A DNA stretch of 64,000 nucleotides, taken from NCBI GenBank assembly GCA_027625915.1, contig JANTQA010000015.1:8275001-8339000 (forward strand), read 5' to 3'. The notes beneath the pieces were generated by a model, which was not told the DNA's origin, searched no databases, and saw nothing but the letters and a program-made list of their open reading frames with translations. The translations under genes were made by a program, and so were the position numbers. Positions 1-12,171 of the stretch are shown here, piece by piece. How positions within the stretch are numbered: the first letter of the stretch is position 1; each line of letters begins with the position of its first letter. This DNA comes from Anaeramoeba flamelloides. Lineage: Eukaryota; Metamonada; Anaeramoebidae.

Positions 1-1547
1 TTTAATTAATGTTTTTTTCTAAATTTTTAATATTTTGTTTACACTTTTTTAATTTTTTAGGAAAATTTTTTTTTTATCTTTTTTTTTTAAAAGATATCTA
101 GTTTTTATTTTTGATGTTTTTAATATTTTTCATTTTTTTTTTTTACATGAACTATTGTTGAAAAACATAGGCTCATTGAACAAAAAAAAATAAAACAGAA
201 TTTTCATTTTCATTTATATTTTTCTTTTAATTATAATTCTTATTTATATTATACAACCCACCTTTCATATATAACACATATTTGGCGATTATTATTCAAC
301 ATAGTGTTTTGGAGTTTTTTTTTTTTTAAATGATCTTTTTTTACTAATTACCATATTGTTGAATGAAGAAGTTTTTATATAAAAAATTACCCACATATAT
401 TTAATTTTCATTTGTAAATAATTTTTAATTTGAAAAAAAATGAGTAACTAAACGAAATTCACAACTTTATTTGATAATGAAATTAAGTTTCAAATACTTT
501 CAATAACACCAACTCTATACTCTAAGTTAATTCAGATACCATTAAATTAAAAGAGATAAGTTTAGTAACCTCAAAATTCTCACATTATCAGAAAAAGTGT
601 TTTTTCACATTTAACGCTTAATAATAAACCATTCCCAACTATTTTTGACATATATATATATACACCAACCCAATAAAAAGTATTTTTATTTTTCTAAAAA
701 AACTTCAAAAAAGAAAAAAAAAATTTACCAAAATTTTTAAAAGATTAATTTAATAATTTCCTTTGACTTATAATTTTGAGCCCCACCAATTAAAAAAATT
801 ACAAAATTACAAAACAAATTTACATATTCATTTACTTGTTCAAAATCATCCAACATATATGTAACAACCATTAAAGCAACTTATTAAAAAAAAGCATTTT
901 TATCACAAGATGATAGATCGAAAATAATAAACCTTCTTACATAAATACGGATTTGCAACAAGATATACAAACATGATTATCTTTTAAGAATAAAAACATT
1001 TTGAAAAAAGTAACAAAAAAACAAAATGAAATATATTTTTTAATATAGTTGAATCTAAAACTTCGATTCTTTGAGTTGGATTTTTTTTTTTAATAGTTTG
1101 GCTTTTATTAAGAACATTGCCTCAGATAAATTACATAAAAAAAATAAAAAATAAAACAACATTTGACTATTATCTTGAAATTTTCATAAAAAGTTATTTC
1201 AAATGAAATAAGAAATCTATTAAAATTAAAATCAACAAATCTATTGTTTGGATGTCATACTTTTTGGATAATGTCATTTTCCTATGAAGAAATAAAATTT
1301 TTGATTTGAATTTACCAAATTATTTTGCAACAATCAGCTGACCAAAAGCCAGATCACCACTAAATGAAAGGTAAAGAATATTTTAGATATTAACTTGTGA
1401 ACTTTGTTCTTGAACTTTGCAACAAAATTTAATTTTTGTGATTTTAATTTTATCAGTCTTGACTTTAAATTCCCTTAGTTGCAACTTTTTTTTTTTTTTT
1501 TTTTTGAATAGAAAAACTATCGGAAAGTTTAGTATTTATCTCTTTAG
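1..1547. other. AT-rich spacer, no gene seen
   Basis: Homopolymer-rich sequence with frequent stops in all frames. I found no conserved motif, RNA gene or convincing exon here. Confidence 0.5.
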
Positions 1548-1824
1548 ATGATTTTTTACATTGTTTCTCTGGAATATTACATGACAATTCCATATACATA
1601 TTCGCCCCCAACTGGTTTTCTTCAGGAATGAATAGATCGAAAATTCAAAATTTTATTAAAATTAGAAAATGATCGTACCAAGGGCACCTTTAATCCTATG
1701 ATAGGAATGGTTATCAGACATTGTATAGAGACTTACTTATGGCAGTTTGTATGTGAATATGAATATTTTCAATTCATGGCCTTCTTTCTGAAATTGCCAA
1801 TATATTTGCAATCAACCAGATAAC
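1548..1824 (+). pseudogene. Unrecognised coding-like stretch with one in-frame TGA
   Basis: This stretch is less A+T-rich than its surroundings. One frame reads 27 codons (including YTYSPPTGFLQE), then a TGA at 1629-1631, then about 64 more codons including GTFNPMIGMVIRHCIETYLW and ending in TAA at about 1824. The composition, with Cys, Trp, Pro and Gly well represented, is unlike random AT-rich sequence. I do not recognise the family. A sequence resembling a splice acceptor (CTTCAG) lies just before the TGA, so it could also be two exon pieces. It lies just downstream of the PRKRIP1-family gene on the other strand. Either a gene relic or an internal exon of an unseen gene. Confidence 0.25.
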
Positions 1825-2054
1825 AAATGAATAGTGATAATTTAAAATCCCAATCTCTCAATAAAATAATTCGATATTTGATTTTTCATTGCATATTATT
1901 CCTATTTGTTGTGATAGTGACAATTGGAATCAACAAAAGATAAAATATAATCTATTCAAAGACTAATTTGAAAAACATATGAAAAAAAAAAAAAAAACCC
2001 ATATTCTGGTTAGTTAAAGGGATATATTTAAATAATTTGACTATTATTAAAAAT

Positions 2055-2768
2055 CTAAATGTCATCTGAATAATCGGAATCATTGTCGAATTCCAAGTCA
2101 TCGTCATCAATAAATTTTACAGTTGGTTTTTTAATTTTTGGTTTTTCGATCAAATTTTCTTCGTTTGTTAAATTTTGAGGAACAAGAAATTGGATCTCAT
2201 TATCCGTGGTTAGTTGTTCATTTTTTTCTTTTTCATTGTCGTTTTTTGTAGTATTTTCTTTTTCTTTTTCTTTTTCTTTTACTTTTTCCTCGCCCGTTTT
2301 ATCGTTTTGGCTTGTTTCTTTTTTTTTGTCTAAATGTGATTCTTTTTCTTGTTTATTATCATTACCATTGTCGTTTTCCTTTTGATTGCTATTTGATTCG
2401 GAATTTGATACACTTTGTGATTTTTGTTGGATCAGATTGCTTTTGATTTGTTGTTTTTTCAACAAACGTGCTTTTTTTCTTAATTCCTTTCTTTTTTGTC
2501 TTCGTGTTGCTTTTTTTTGTGTTTTCAATTTTTCTAACACTTTGCGTTGGATCATTCTTCTTTGGAAATTTTCTTCCCTGATTTTTTTTTTATGTTCCAC
2601 TTCCATATGGTGTAAACGCTTTTCTTCTTTGATTCTCATTTTTCTTACTTTGAGAAAGTCACCACTTCCAGATCCAGCAAGACTTGAAGACACATTTGAC
2701 ACAGCTACTAGAGACTGGTTAATGATTAAGTGATCTTCGTTTCCAGTTGGCTGACTTTGGTTACTCAT
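2055..2768 (-). CDS. PRKRIP1: PRKRIP1-family (DUF1168) spliceosome-associated protein
   Basis: A 237-residue protein with an ATG start. Residues 22-110 match the core of PRKR-interacting protein 1. A motif of the form VSSSLAGSGSGDFLKVRKMR corresponds to the family's G-S-S-A-G-A-G-S-G-E-F segment and is followed by a long basic helix with repeated R/K-K-R-K-E. In other eukaryotes this protein is a component of catalytic-stage spliceosomes, lying as a long helix across U2 snRNP and the RNA core, so a nuclear role in splicing is inferred. Residues 120-200 are a Lys/Glu/Asn-rich low-complexity tail, including an EKEKEKE run encoded by a TTTTTC-type hexanucleotide repeat. The C-terminus is acidic (DDDDLEFDNDSDYSDD), as in many nuclear proteins. 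No intron is needed. The family's N-terminal segment before the Gly/Ser motif is shortened. Confidence 0.85.
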   Translation of the reverse strand: MSNQSQPTGNEDHLIINQSLVAVSNVSSSLAGSGSGDFLKVRKMRIKEEKRLHHMEVEHKKKIREENFQRRMIQRKVLEKLKTQKKATRRQKRKELRKKARLLKKQQIKSNLIQQKSQSVSNSESNSNQKENDNGNDNKQEKESHLDKKKETSQNDKTGEEKVKEKEKEKENTTKNDNEKEKNEQLTTDNEIQFLVPQNLTNEENLIEKPKIKKPTVKFIDDDDLEFDNDSDYSDDI

Positions 2769-4957
2769 TTAAACGACCTTGATATTTTGAATAAATATAA
2801 CAAGAACAATAATAATGAAAAAATGAATGTTTGGAGAAATTTTGGAGTGAAACAAAAATAAAGGACTTTGAAATATTGAAGAGATCTGAAGGTAGTCTTT
2901 GAAAAAAATTTTCACATTCAAATGAGTGAAGCTGCGAATAATTTTAATGTTTTTTCTATGCCATAATTCACAATTTTGTTTCAGATTTCCTTTTTGTGTT
3001 TTCAAAATATCGATTACTCTTTGTATTTTTTGAGAAGGGGAATAATAGATTGTTTCGTCTTTTTTAAATCTAAGGTGAGAAAATACTTTTATTTAAAAGT
3101 TGTTCGGAGATATTTTGATCTTGTTCAAAATATTACAAAAAGATTTGTTTTAAGGGTATCACCATAACTTTGAATTTTTTCTTACTCAAGAAGTAGCTTG
3201 GAGACAAAAAATGATATTTGGAAGGTAGTGTTCATTTGCTTGACAGAATCCTAATATAACAAAAAAAAAGATCTAAATGGAAATATTTAAATAACAAAAA
3301 AAATCAAATATAAAAATTTCAAAGATTAAAAAAAATAACTTTGTGTCATCACGACAAAAACGACTCGTATAAAATTAAAGATTTTTCATTTAATTGTTGA
3401 TTTTAAGATATTTAAATTTTAAAAAAAAAAATAATCTTTTCTTTTTATTGTTTTCCACATATTATATTTCATCAAATGGATTGTAATTGTTTTCTTTGAG
3501 TACAAATTCAAATTTAAATAAATTTAATCATAACTGTGAATATTTTCTAAACATCACAATTGACAAACTAACGAAATTATTAAATTCTTTCTTTTAGTAA
3601 AAATAGCTACTTTGAAAAATGAAGAAGATGAAAAATAAAATATAAAAAATAATTAGATCTCAAAAAAGTACCCAAAGAGCAAAACTTTTTAACCAACACA
3701 CATATTTTCAAAATAATAATTCAACCACCATCAAAATTGAAAATCAAGTCTAATCTTTGTTATTTTTTTAAACTGGTATACCTTTTTATGTTTTTTAGAG
3801 ATAAAATTTAATAAAAATTAAAGACTTTTTTGATTATTTTATGTGTCATAAACACCCAAATCAAATGTTTTTTTTTTGTTTCTCAAATTTAAAAAATTTT
3901 TTTCACCGTTATAAATCTTTCCTAAAAAGTACAGAAGTTTTCACAGTTTTTTAGATTTTACCATATCAAGAGCAGATTTTTTACGAAAAAGTTAATTGAG
4001 TTAACTTTTAACATACATAAATATAAATAATTATATAAATCCCACATAATATAAAAATTAGCACAAAAACCTAAAAAAAAAAAAATTATAATTGAAAAAC
4101 TTGATTTACATTTAATAAATGTCCCATGATGAAAATTAAATTTTTATAAAGTTGAATTTATCTATTTATAATCAATTTTCGCTTTTGAGAGAGCAATCCT
4201 TCAAATTAAAAATTTGCGAAGGGAATAAGAAAAAAGAAAAAGTACATGAAAAAAAAACCAATTCTTAATCAACTGAAAATATAATTTTGAGTATTTTAAA
4301 TTACAAAACTTTTTTTAAGTCTCTAATTTATGAAGAAATCAATGTGATAAACATTTAAATCAAAATTTAAATATTCAATATTTATTAAAAAAAAATGAAT
4401 TTATTCCAAATAAAATTTTAAACAAGAAAAACCCCTCGAAATCCTTCTTAATAAGACCATTCGATTTTCTTTATTTCAAATACAATGACTTGTATGAAAA
4501 TTTCATATAATTTTCAAAACATAAAAAAAAAAACAAGGATTACATTTGAATGTTTAAGATCTGTTTAACCAACAACTACAACACTTAATAAAATACAGAA
4601 ACAAAATAAAAATTCAAATAGAATAGTCATTTAAATGATAAACCATTTTCCAATCAAATGGTTCCAGTTATGAGGAGTGGATTACATATGTCTGAAGAGT
4701 TTGAATCCAGATTAGAAGAAAAAAAAAATATTTTTGAGATTACAAAAATTGAAATCATTTTTTTTACTCATTTTTACTCATTTTACTTTTTTTTTGTTGA
4801 CACTTAATTGAGTTGCATAAATTATAATTTTATTTCAATATATATAGTCACCTGATAAAAACATCATATTCTAATGTTATTGAAACAGTTAAAATGATTC
4901 TAGAAAAATAATATATCTAACTTTTCGAATTTTATTTGATCTTGAATTGAAATGTGA

Positions 4958-5047
4958 TTAATAAAAGTGAAAAATTTTCACTTCATTTTCATCTCCTTTT
5001 TCAAATAGAGACCACAAATACCAACACACTTCGTTTACGGACTTGAT
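4958..5047 (-). other. Candidate terminal exon, unidentified
   Basis: On the minus strand a good acceptor (pyrimidine tract then TTTTACAG) is followed by 29 sense codons including VNEVCWYLWSLFEKGDE and a TAA stop. The composition is protein-like but I cannot identify it and saw no matching upstream exon. It may be chance. Confidence 0.2.
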
Positions 5048-5813
5048 CTGTAAAAGAAAAGTATGAAAAATGGGGTGAAAAATGTTTCATATTTATTATT
5101 CGAATACCAGTAGAAGTTCAAAACGAACCTTGTTGTTTTTTTCAATAGGGAACTAAGAATTTGAGTTTTTCAATTTTTAAGAAAATTTATTGATTAATTA
5201 GTTATCTTTCAGACATACATCAATAATTCTTTGATGTGTATTATTCTGTTTATTTCTTATTTGTTGTTCAAGGGTTGGTTATATAAAATAATTGATATTT
5301 GGAAAAAACGTTGGGTCATTTGACTGAAACAGAGTTTTTATATATATATATATTGGTATTGTTGTTTCTTAACAAGTTGATAATTATTTGTGAAAATTTA
5401 GAGTTTTAAATTATTTCTTACATTATAATTTACATTTTAATAACCAAATTAGAATCTAGTTTTGATTTGTTTAAAATGATTTGTAAAAAAAATGTTTTTT
5501 TGACATATCTGGGTGTCCGAAAAAATCGCCAGGGTTAGACATATTTTATTTTGAAATAATATTTTTTTGAAAAAAAAAATTAATAACTGATTTTTTTATG
5601 TTTAATTACTTTTTCTACTTGTTTTAACATCAAAATTAGGATTTTATGTGTTTTTAGATAAGATACGATATTTTAAAAAATATTAGAGTATAATTTATCA
5701 ATGATTTATTTAATTAAAACTTATTTGTTTCGAGTAACTTTAAGATTTCCAAATCAGTAAATCGCCATATATTTACTTTAGTAAAAAATAATACTCAAAA
5801 CTACAAACTACAA

Positions 5814-5837
5814 ACACACACACACACACGCGCGCAC
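5814..5837. repeat. CA/CG dinucleotide microsatellite
   Basis: About eight AC units run into a short CG run. It is one of very few C-rich spots in the spacer. Confidence 0.8.
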
Positions 5838-5995
5838 ATGATCATTTTCTCTATTTTATTTTAGATAAGAAAAAAAAAATTGAAATTTAAATGAATTTAA
5901 AATTATATTAAATCTATTTTGGATTGATATTATTATTAATAAAACAACCAACCCACCGAAAATTACATCAAAGTAGATATTTATTTTAAAAAATT

Positions 5996-8900
5996 TTAAA
6001 GGCGCAATGGCTTTAATCCCAGTTTTTTTCTTAAGGCATTTTGTTCTTCAATTTCTCTTTGTAGTTCAGTTTTTTGTTGTTCACCTTGAGACGAAGAACT
6101 CTTTTGTTTCTTTGAACGATGCTTTTTATTTTTTCTTTTCTTCTTCTTTTTGTTTTTAATCTTTTCAGGCATCCATTTTTCAACTTTTTTCTTTTTTTTC
6201 ATTTTGCTTATTTCTTTTCTGATTTTCTTACTTTCATCTTTATTAGGTCGTTCTTTTTTTAATTCTGAATTGATCAATTGATGTAAAGGACTAACCCGTT
6301 TTGGCAAATCTAGCGATTTTTCCAACACAGCCCTCTTTGGAAGAAACGGGAGGTTTACCCCACAAAATAATTGTCTATGTAACAGCTGATCAACAAATTC
6401 ATCCAGATAGAGTAATTCCCATCCATTATCAACCCTTTTTTTTAATTTTCGATAATCTTTATAGTATTCTTCCAATGTTAAATAAATGTTTTTTGGTTCG
6501 CCGATGAGCCGGAGATAAAATAATCCTAAAGCACGAAGATATTTAAATTCATCATTTTTTATTAACATTTCTGAGATTTCAATTGAAATATCCATTTCAA
6601 GCATTTTGAGTATTAAACACAAAAATGGCGTAGGTACTCTTGTTCCTCCATACGACCCTCCAAAATGATCCAACTCAAGAGCCCGTTCAATTAATGTACG
6701 TTCTATGAGATTTTATTATTATTATTATTATTATTTTTTTTTTGACAAATAGGATTAATTAAAAAAAATTTTAGATTAACATTTATGCTAACATAATAAT
6801 AATAGAAAAAATTTAATTTGAATTTTTATTTTTTATAAGAAAATCACAAGAAATATGTAAAAAAAAAATTCATGTTATTATAAAAATGCTTGGATCATTT
6901 AATTCTTTTAATTTTGACAATTTTTTTTTTATCTTGATTCTAATACTTTTATACTTTTCACAATACCAAAGTTTAATGTTTATGTGAAAAAATATTGGAT
7001 GAAAAATTTTGGGTGAAAACATTATTTTCTTTATTTGTGAGATAAATTCATAAAAAATCATTTTGATATAAGCTATTTCCAAAAAAGTGTGGCAAATTTA
7101 TTTTAAAATATATTGATTAAACTCAATCATCATGAAAATATTTAAATATACAGAATCATCATTAACCTTTTATTGGTTCTTGATAATAATTCAATTTGTT
7201 TGTTAGTACGCTATTACATAAATAAAAGATATTAAATTTTCTGATCTAGATTTTATCTGATATTTTTTTCAGGGGTGAAAATTGCTCTTTATTATTTTTT
7301 TTTTTGATTAAAAAAATTGTTTTTATAACTTTTTTAATCTCTGCAAAGTTTCCAAGAGAATAGAAAACATATAACTGCATTTGATTGTTTAAAAAATCAT
7401 TTTTACCCTTACCACATGTCCATTTTTTTTTTTATTTAAATTGGCCTTGCATTGTTTTCTCCACGAAATGTGGTGTTAATTTTTCTTTCATTTTTTGAAA
7501 AGATTTCAACGAACATATTTTGAAATAAATACCCTAGTCATTTATTCAATTAGTATTAATATTTAACTTAATTTGGTATTGTCAATTAACGAATAGATAC
7601 ACTAACAAAGATGATTTTTTATGAAATGTAAAAAAAAATGCCACACTTTTTCGGAAATACCTTATATTTTTTTTACCTCATTTTTTGAAACTATTTAAAT
7701 TCATTTAAAAATTATATTATGTCTAAGATGAATTAAGTACTATTATAATTTTATGTTCTTTGGTGGTTGAAATACAATGTACTTGTATATAAAAAAAAAA
7801 ATTAAAAGTTAATGAAATTCAAGAAAACCCAAAATATTGTAATTTTCGTTGTTTGTTATCAAAATTAAAAAATCATTTATTGATCCAAAAACTTTTCCAA
7901 ATTCTCTAACAAAACAAGGTAAATTTAAAAAGCTATTATTTTACCTCTTATTTCACTTATTTTCAACTTTATATTCAAACATATTTATACCCTTGTACTA
8001 AACTCTAGTATATTTTAAAATGAAGTGGAAATCAAGCGAAGTAAGGAGGTTTTGATTTTCAAACCTTTTCTCTGTAAATTTGAAATATAGTTTTTGAATA
8101 TTGCTTTCCCCAAATTACAAATTTTGAAAAAAAACCACCTAAAATTTTAAACATAACAAGATTTCTTGAACCAACATTCTTTGTGTCAATAAGTGTGTTG
8201 TTAGTCATAAAAGTTACACGTAGACGATAAAATTGGAATTGTCTTTAAAGGAATAGTGCTTTTAATTCATCAAGTTGGTAAAGTTTTTCCAATGTTTTCA
8301 GTTTACAGGTTGAAGTTTATTATTATGGAAAAACAAATGTTTAAGTACTGCTTAATGGAAAGCACCGAACGAGTACTCAATTGTTATATTCTATACTGGC
8401 CATATAAAGTTTTTGTAATGCAGTAATTTGTTTTTCATCAATCATATTTCAATACACAATTACTCCCAAACAAAATTAAAAATTTTGAAAGAAAAGACAA
8501 AAAAACTTTTGTGGTAGTTAATCAAGATCTGTTGCTTTGAAAAAATTCTTGCTTGCTATTTTGAAGCATTAACATTTCCTTCATTTTCTATTGTTTTTGA
8601 GTTTTTTTAAAAGGATCTTTATCAATTTGATCTTATTTTGTCACAAATAAAATTGCATTTAAAAGTTGGTTACTTGGAAAAGATGGATTATTTTCAACAT
8701 CAAAAAGAGAAGACAAAAATTAATTTTCTTCACTAACAATAGCATTGTCAAAAAACAAGAGAATATTTTTAATTTGGAACAATAGTTTTTGAGGAATAAC
8801 ATAAATACGTTTCAAATTTAAATTTTATTTTATTGAAGGCTTGTGTTCCGAAATGAAAAAAAAAAAAGAAACTTTGTTTTTTTCTTTTTTTTTACAGAGA

Positions 8901-9163
8901 GATGTTGGTTAATGTGAATTAAAAAAAATTCGATCGTTAGAAAGGTATATTTAGATTAAAATCAAGTAGAGCAACATTAAATTGATTTTGGTATAATGCT
9001 TTGATTTAATTTGATCGACAATTTGTTTCAAAAAAAGAATTGAAAAGAAATTAATAAAAAAAGAATTATACTTACCATTTAACCCAAAACAAAATTCTTT
9101 CCAATACCTCGACTCATGGATTTTATTCGTAACAATCTTATCAATTAACTTATTTTTCTTCAT
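5996..9163 (-). CDS. PRP38: PRP38 family pre-mRNA splicing factor (two exons)
   Basis: Exons on the minus strand are 9163-9076 and 6702-5996, giving 264 residues. Exon 1 encodes KIHESRYWKEFCFGLN, matching the conserved PRP38A N-terminal core R-I-Y-E-S-K-Y-W-K-E-x-C-F-G-L. Exon 2 encodes ERALELDHFGGSYGGT then PTPFLCLILKMLEM and FKYLRALGLFYLRL, the next conserved blocks. Donor GTAAGT and acceptor CATAG join in frame exactly where the family alignment requires. Upstream of the ATG there is an in-frame TAA, supporting this start, although about 20 N-terminal residues of the human protein are absent. PRP38 is a tri-snRNP/B-complex factor required for spliceosome activation. The C-terminus is a Lys-rich extension ending in ALRKKLGLKPLRL, resembling the LR-K-LGLKPL motif of SART1/Snu66-type splicing proteins. 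The intron is 2,373 bp. Confidence 0.92.
7069..7664. mobile_element. 596-bp MITE-like element with TA target duplication
   Basis: Ends are imperfect inverted repeats: the left end reads TAAGCTATTTCCAAAAAAGT and the right-end complement reads TAAGGTATTTCCGAAAAAGT, with GTGTGGCA continuing in both. A TA dinucleotide lies outside each end, as for Tc1/mariner-type transposons. No transposase frame is present. A diverged piece of the right half recurs near 35210-35350. Confidence 0.6.
8090..8800 (-). pseudogene. Decayed heterotrimeric G-protein alpha-like relic
   Basis: Minus-strand fragments resemble the C-terminal half of G-alpha subunits. One frame has FLSSLFDVENNPSFP followed by NAILFVTK, a stop codon, then DQIDKDPF, aligning with the family's ESL-LFDSICNN-F...IILFLNKKDLF block that holds the guanine-binding NKxD motif. 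A second frame further on has VRCFP and then VTFMTNNTLIDTKNV, resembling the CFPEYTG segment and the T-C-A-T-D-T-K-N-V loop. Several in-frame stops and at least one frame change lie between them, so it cannot be a functional gene as read. It sits in the PRP38 intron on the same strand. The alignment was made by eye. Similarity is clear in the two blocks and weak elsewhere. Confidence 0.42.
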
Positions 9164-12100
9164 TAAGAGTGTTGTAATTTTTTAAAATGAAAAGTTAAAA
9201 AAATGATTTTTATTTTAAGGTTACACTACAAGAATAGCACAAAAATTGTCGTCACTTTTTTTACTTTGCAACAGTTTGTTATTTTAAAATTGTTCCAAAT
9301 TTTGAAAGGAATTATCAGATCGCAATTCAATAACTTTTAGTTTAAAAAGTTTTTACAAGTCAAACTTTTAAAAACATGTAATTTAAACAACTTTCCACTT
9401 TTAGGTTTTCATAAAAAGAGTTTCAGGTTATTGAAAGTTTACAAATATTTTTCTTTTGGACTACTTGAAAAAATTCGATTAAATTCAATGTGTTATCTTT
9501 TGTTAATTATTATTTTTTACCCTTTTTTTGGCTTACAAAAGTTTGTATCAATTATTTGAAATTTGAAAAAATATGTTAGAATATCAGAGACTGAAATCTT
9601 GCAGACTGTCAGTCTGATAGTTCGAAAAAGTCTTGAATGTGTTTGTATGGATTGTGCTATTCTTGTCGTGTACACAAGTAATACTTTGGCTTTCTTTGAA
9701 ATTTTAGAAATTTTTTGTTCTATTTATAAATGGTTTTCTTTATCAAGGTTTTAAATATTTTGATATTTTATGTCTTTCAAAATACAATGATCAGAAAAAC
9801 CATACTCAAGAACCGAGAGTCAATACTTCAAAATAAAACCTATTTTTTTTTTTTTGTTTAAATTTAACATCTATGTCACTACCTGATAGGTTAGCTAAAG
9901 TCAAAACATATGAAAAAAAACTTCTTGATATTTTCTATAAAATTCAAATTAGGAATATTTTTTTTGATATTTTTTGAAATTTTTTCAAGTTAAAATGTTT
10001 TTTTGATGATTAAATCGTTAGTCATATTTTAACTCTTTTTTTTTTGAGAATAAAAAGTTTATCTATTTGATATTTCATTTTTAATATTATTTTTTTAATA
10101 ATATACATTCAAGTAATAAACATATATTTAATTATTTTTTATTGTTAATTTCCTTGATCAGTTAATGTAAAAGTCTTCTATTAAAAAGAAAAAAAAAAAA
10201 ATACATCTTTTATTTTGGAACATGGACTAAACTTTTCTGAAAGTATTATGTTGAGAACAATAATTTCATAATTTATAAAAATATAAAATTATATTTAAAC
10301 ACCTAAATATTAAAAAAAAAGTTCAGATTTTAATTTATTAACGTCCCAATAGATAAAAAAAGTTTAGAGATTAATACAAACATTACTGGTTATGTAGGAA
10401 ATTTATAATAAAGAATGTCAAACGATGGAAAAATTTATTCGAAAAATTCATTTGAAAAATCAAATAAGTCATGATACAAATTGATCTTGATAAAGTTTTT
10501 ATTTCCAAAATTTTAAAATGATTAATCACAAAAAAAATACCCTAATATAACCACTTTAAAAAAGTCTAAACATTTTTTTTTGATTTTTTGAGAATTAAAA
10601 GTTTTTTATAGTTATATGTTTTTATAAAGTGAAAACTTTTATTTAAAATAAAGTACTTTTCTTCATATTCAACCTCTAGACCATATTTTACGGTTGATAA
10701 TTTACTTTTTTAAAACACAAAACTTTCAAAAAGTTTTAATTCTGAAAAAATTTACACCCTTATAAAATCGAAAACTTGATAAAAGTTTTAAAAAATTCTA
10801 CTTTTTTAAAATGACTGTAAGATATAATTAATTTTAAATTATTAATTTTTTTTTTTAAAAATATACTAAAATAACAAAATATTTAGAAATACAATTAAAA
10901 TGTTTTTTCTACAAAAATATAATTTAATAAATAGATTTACTAAAAATTCTCTTATTTTAAAACACAAAAAAATATATTTGAACAAATATTTAAAAATTAT
11001 ATAATTTTGATGATATCTATTTTGTATTCATAAATTTCCTATTTACCCTTTTATTTTTATGGAATACTTATTAAAAAATATTTATTTTTTTCTCACACTT
11101 GAAGAAATCTTGGAAAAAAATTATTCAAAAATAGATTTTAATCAAAAGTATCTGCTTTTACAATATTTAAGCTATTTTTTCAGGAAAGAGATAAGCTTTA
11201 ACAGAATATATCAGAAAAAAAAAGTAAAATAGAAATTATATATACTTAAAACTTTTATTTGGTCTATATATTTTAAAACAAAAATCCAACACAGACACCA
11301 CTTCAATATATTCAAAATTTTAATTTTTAGATTATTATATAAAAAAATAGTGAGAATTAAATTTCTTTTCACACAAATTTGTCCAGCTAAAAATGAAAAA
11401 TTCATTTTTTGAAAAGAATCAAACAAACTAAGATAGTTTAGAAATAAGAGAAATAACAAAGTTCGGATTATAGTTGATATTTTTTTTTTTTAAAAAGCAA
11501 TAACTGCTGATATTGATTAATGAAGATATCTTATAAACCTACTGTTTTTTTCGGTTAAATAAAATTATAAGAATTAGTAGTGAAAAAAATCCCTGACAAG
11601 AAAATAATCCCTTACAAGATTATTAAATGTGAATATTAAGAAAATTGTTTTGTAAGATTTTAAATATTTTAAATCCAATCCTTTTTATATATAACCAATT
11701 TTTTTCTGTACTCAATTAATAAACCCTAGCTAAAGTTCTTTAAAGTAATAAGTCTTGAGAATTCTTAGGTAAATGTTTGATATCATAAAGAGATCAATTT
11801 TTTTTGAAAAACAATCGAGCCTTATGTGGGTTATAATAGGGTTTGGAAAATGATAATCTTTATTTTTTTTTTTTGATTGATTGAAGTGATGTCTTGAATA
11901 AACCTAATTTAATTAATTGTCATTCAGTAAAAAGTGGGTGAGTTATAATTATAAAAATTCAATTCTTGATAAAAAAGAATTTGATTTTAAATAAAAGAAA
12001 TTTAACAACAATATTCTTTATTTAAAATTAAAAATCCTATCAGGGTTTTTTTTTCAGGTCGTGTATTTTTTTTCACAACTAAAATTAAAATGAGAAAAGT

Positions 12101-12171
12101 CCTTATTTGTTGACAATTTATAAAAAAAAATATATAAAATCCTTTTAGAATCCAAGAATTTTGCATTCTAA
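9164..12171. other. AT-rich intergenic region with one MITE
   Basis: No conserved coding seen. It contains the mariner-like element at 10550-10817. A small frame at 9563-9754 has Cys-rich, protein-like composition but no recognisable family and no ATG. Confidence 0.4.
10550..10817. mobile_element. Mariner-like MITE, CAGTCATTTTAAAAAAG family (copy 1)
   Basis: The right end read inward is CAGTCATTTTAAAAAAGTAG next to a TA; the left end is a diverged inverse (CCACTTTAAAAAAGTCTA) next to TA. The interior shares a tract with the copies at 30769-31003 and 48989-49261: CAACCTCTA, then GGTTGAT, then a run resembling AAAATTTTCAAAAAGT. No coding. Confidence 0.5.

Larger units (their letters stand above)
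2769..5995. other. AT-rich intergenic region
   Basis: Spacer between the two splicing-factor genes. It holds one weak exon candidate (4958-5047) and a CA/CG dinucleotide repeat. No RNA gene or other conserved coding was seen. Confidence 0.45.
6703..9075 (-). other. 2.4-kb intron of PRP38
   Basis: It starts with GTAAGTATA and ends with CTCATAG just before the exon-2 codons ERTLIERALEL. It contains a terminal-inverted-repeat element (7069-7664) and a decayed G-alpha-like coding relic (8090-8800). The rest is AT-rich with no recognised content. Confidence 0.88.

Noticed and set aside
5501-5540. A mariner-end-like phrase (GGGTGTCCGAAAAAATCGCC)
   Set aside because: No matching inverted end or target duplication was found nearby.
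9563-9754. Small plus-strand frame with several Cys residues
   Set aside because: No ATG start (it begins TTG), no recognised family and no splice context. Kept only as a remark in the spacer entry.
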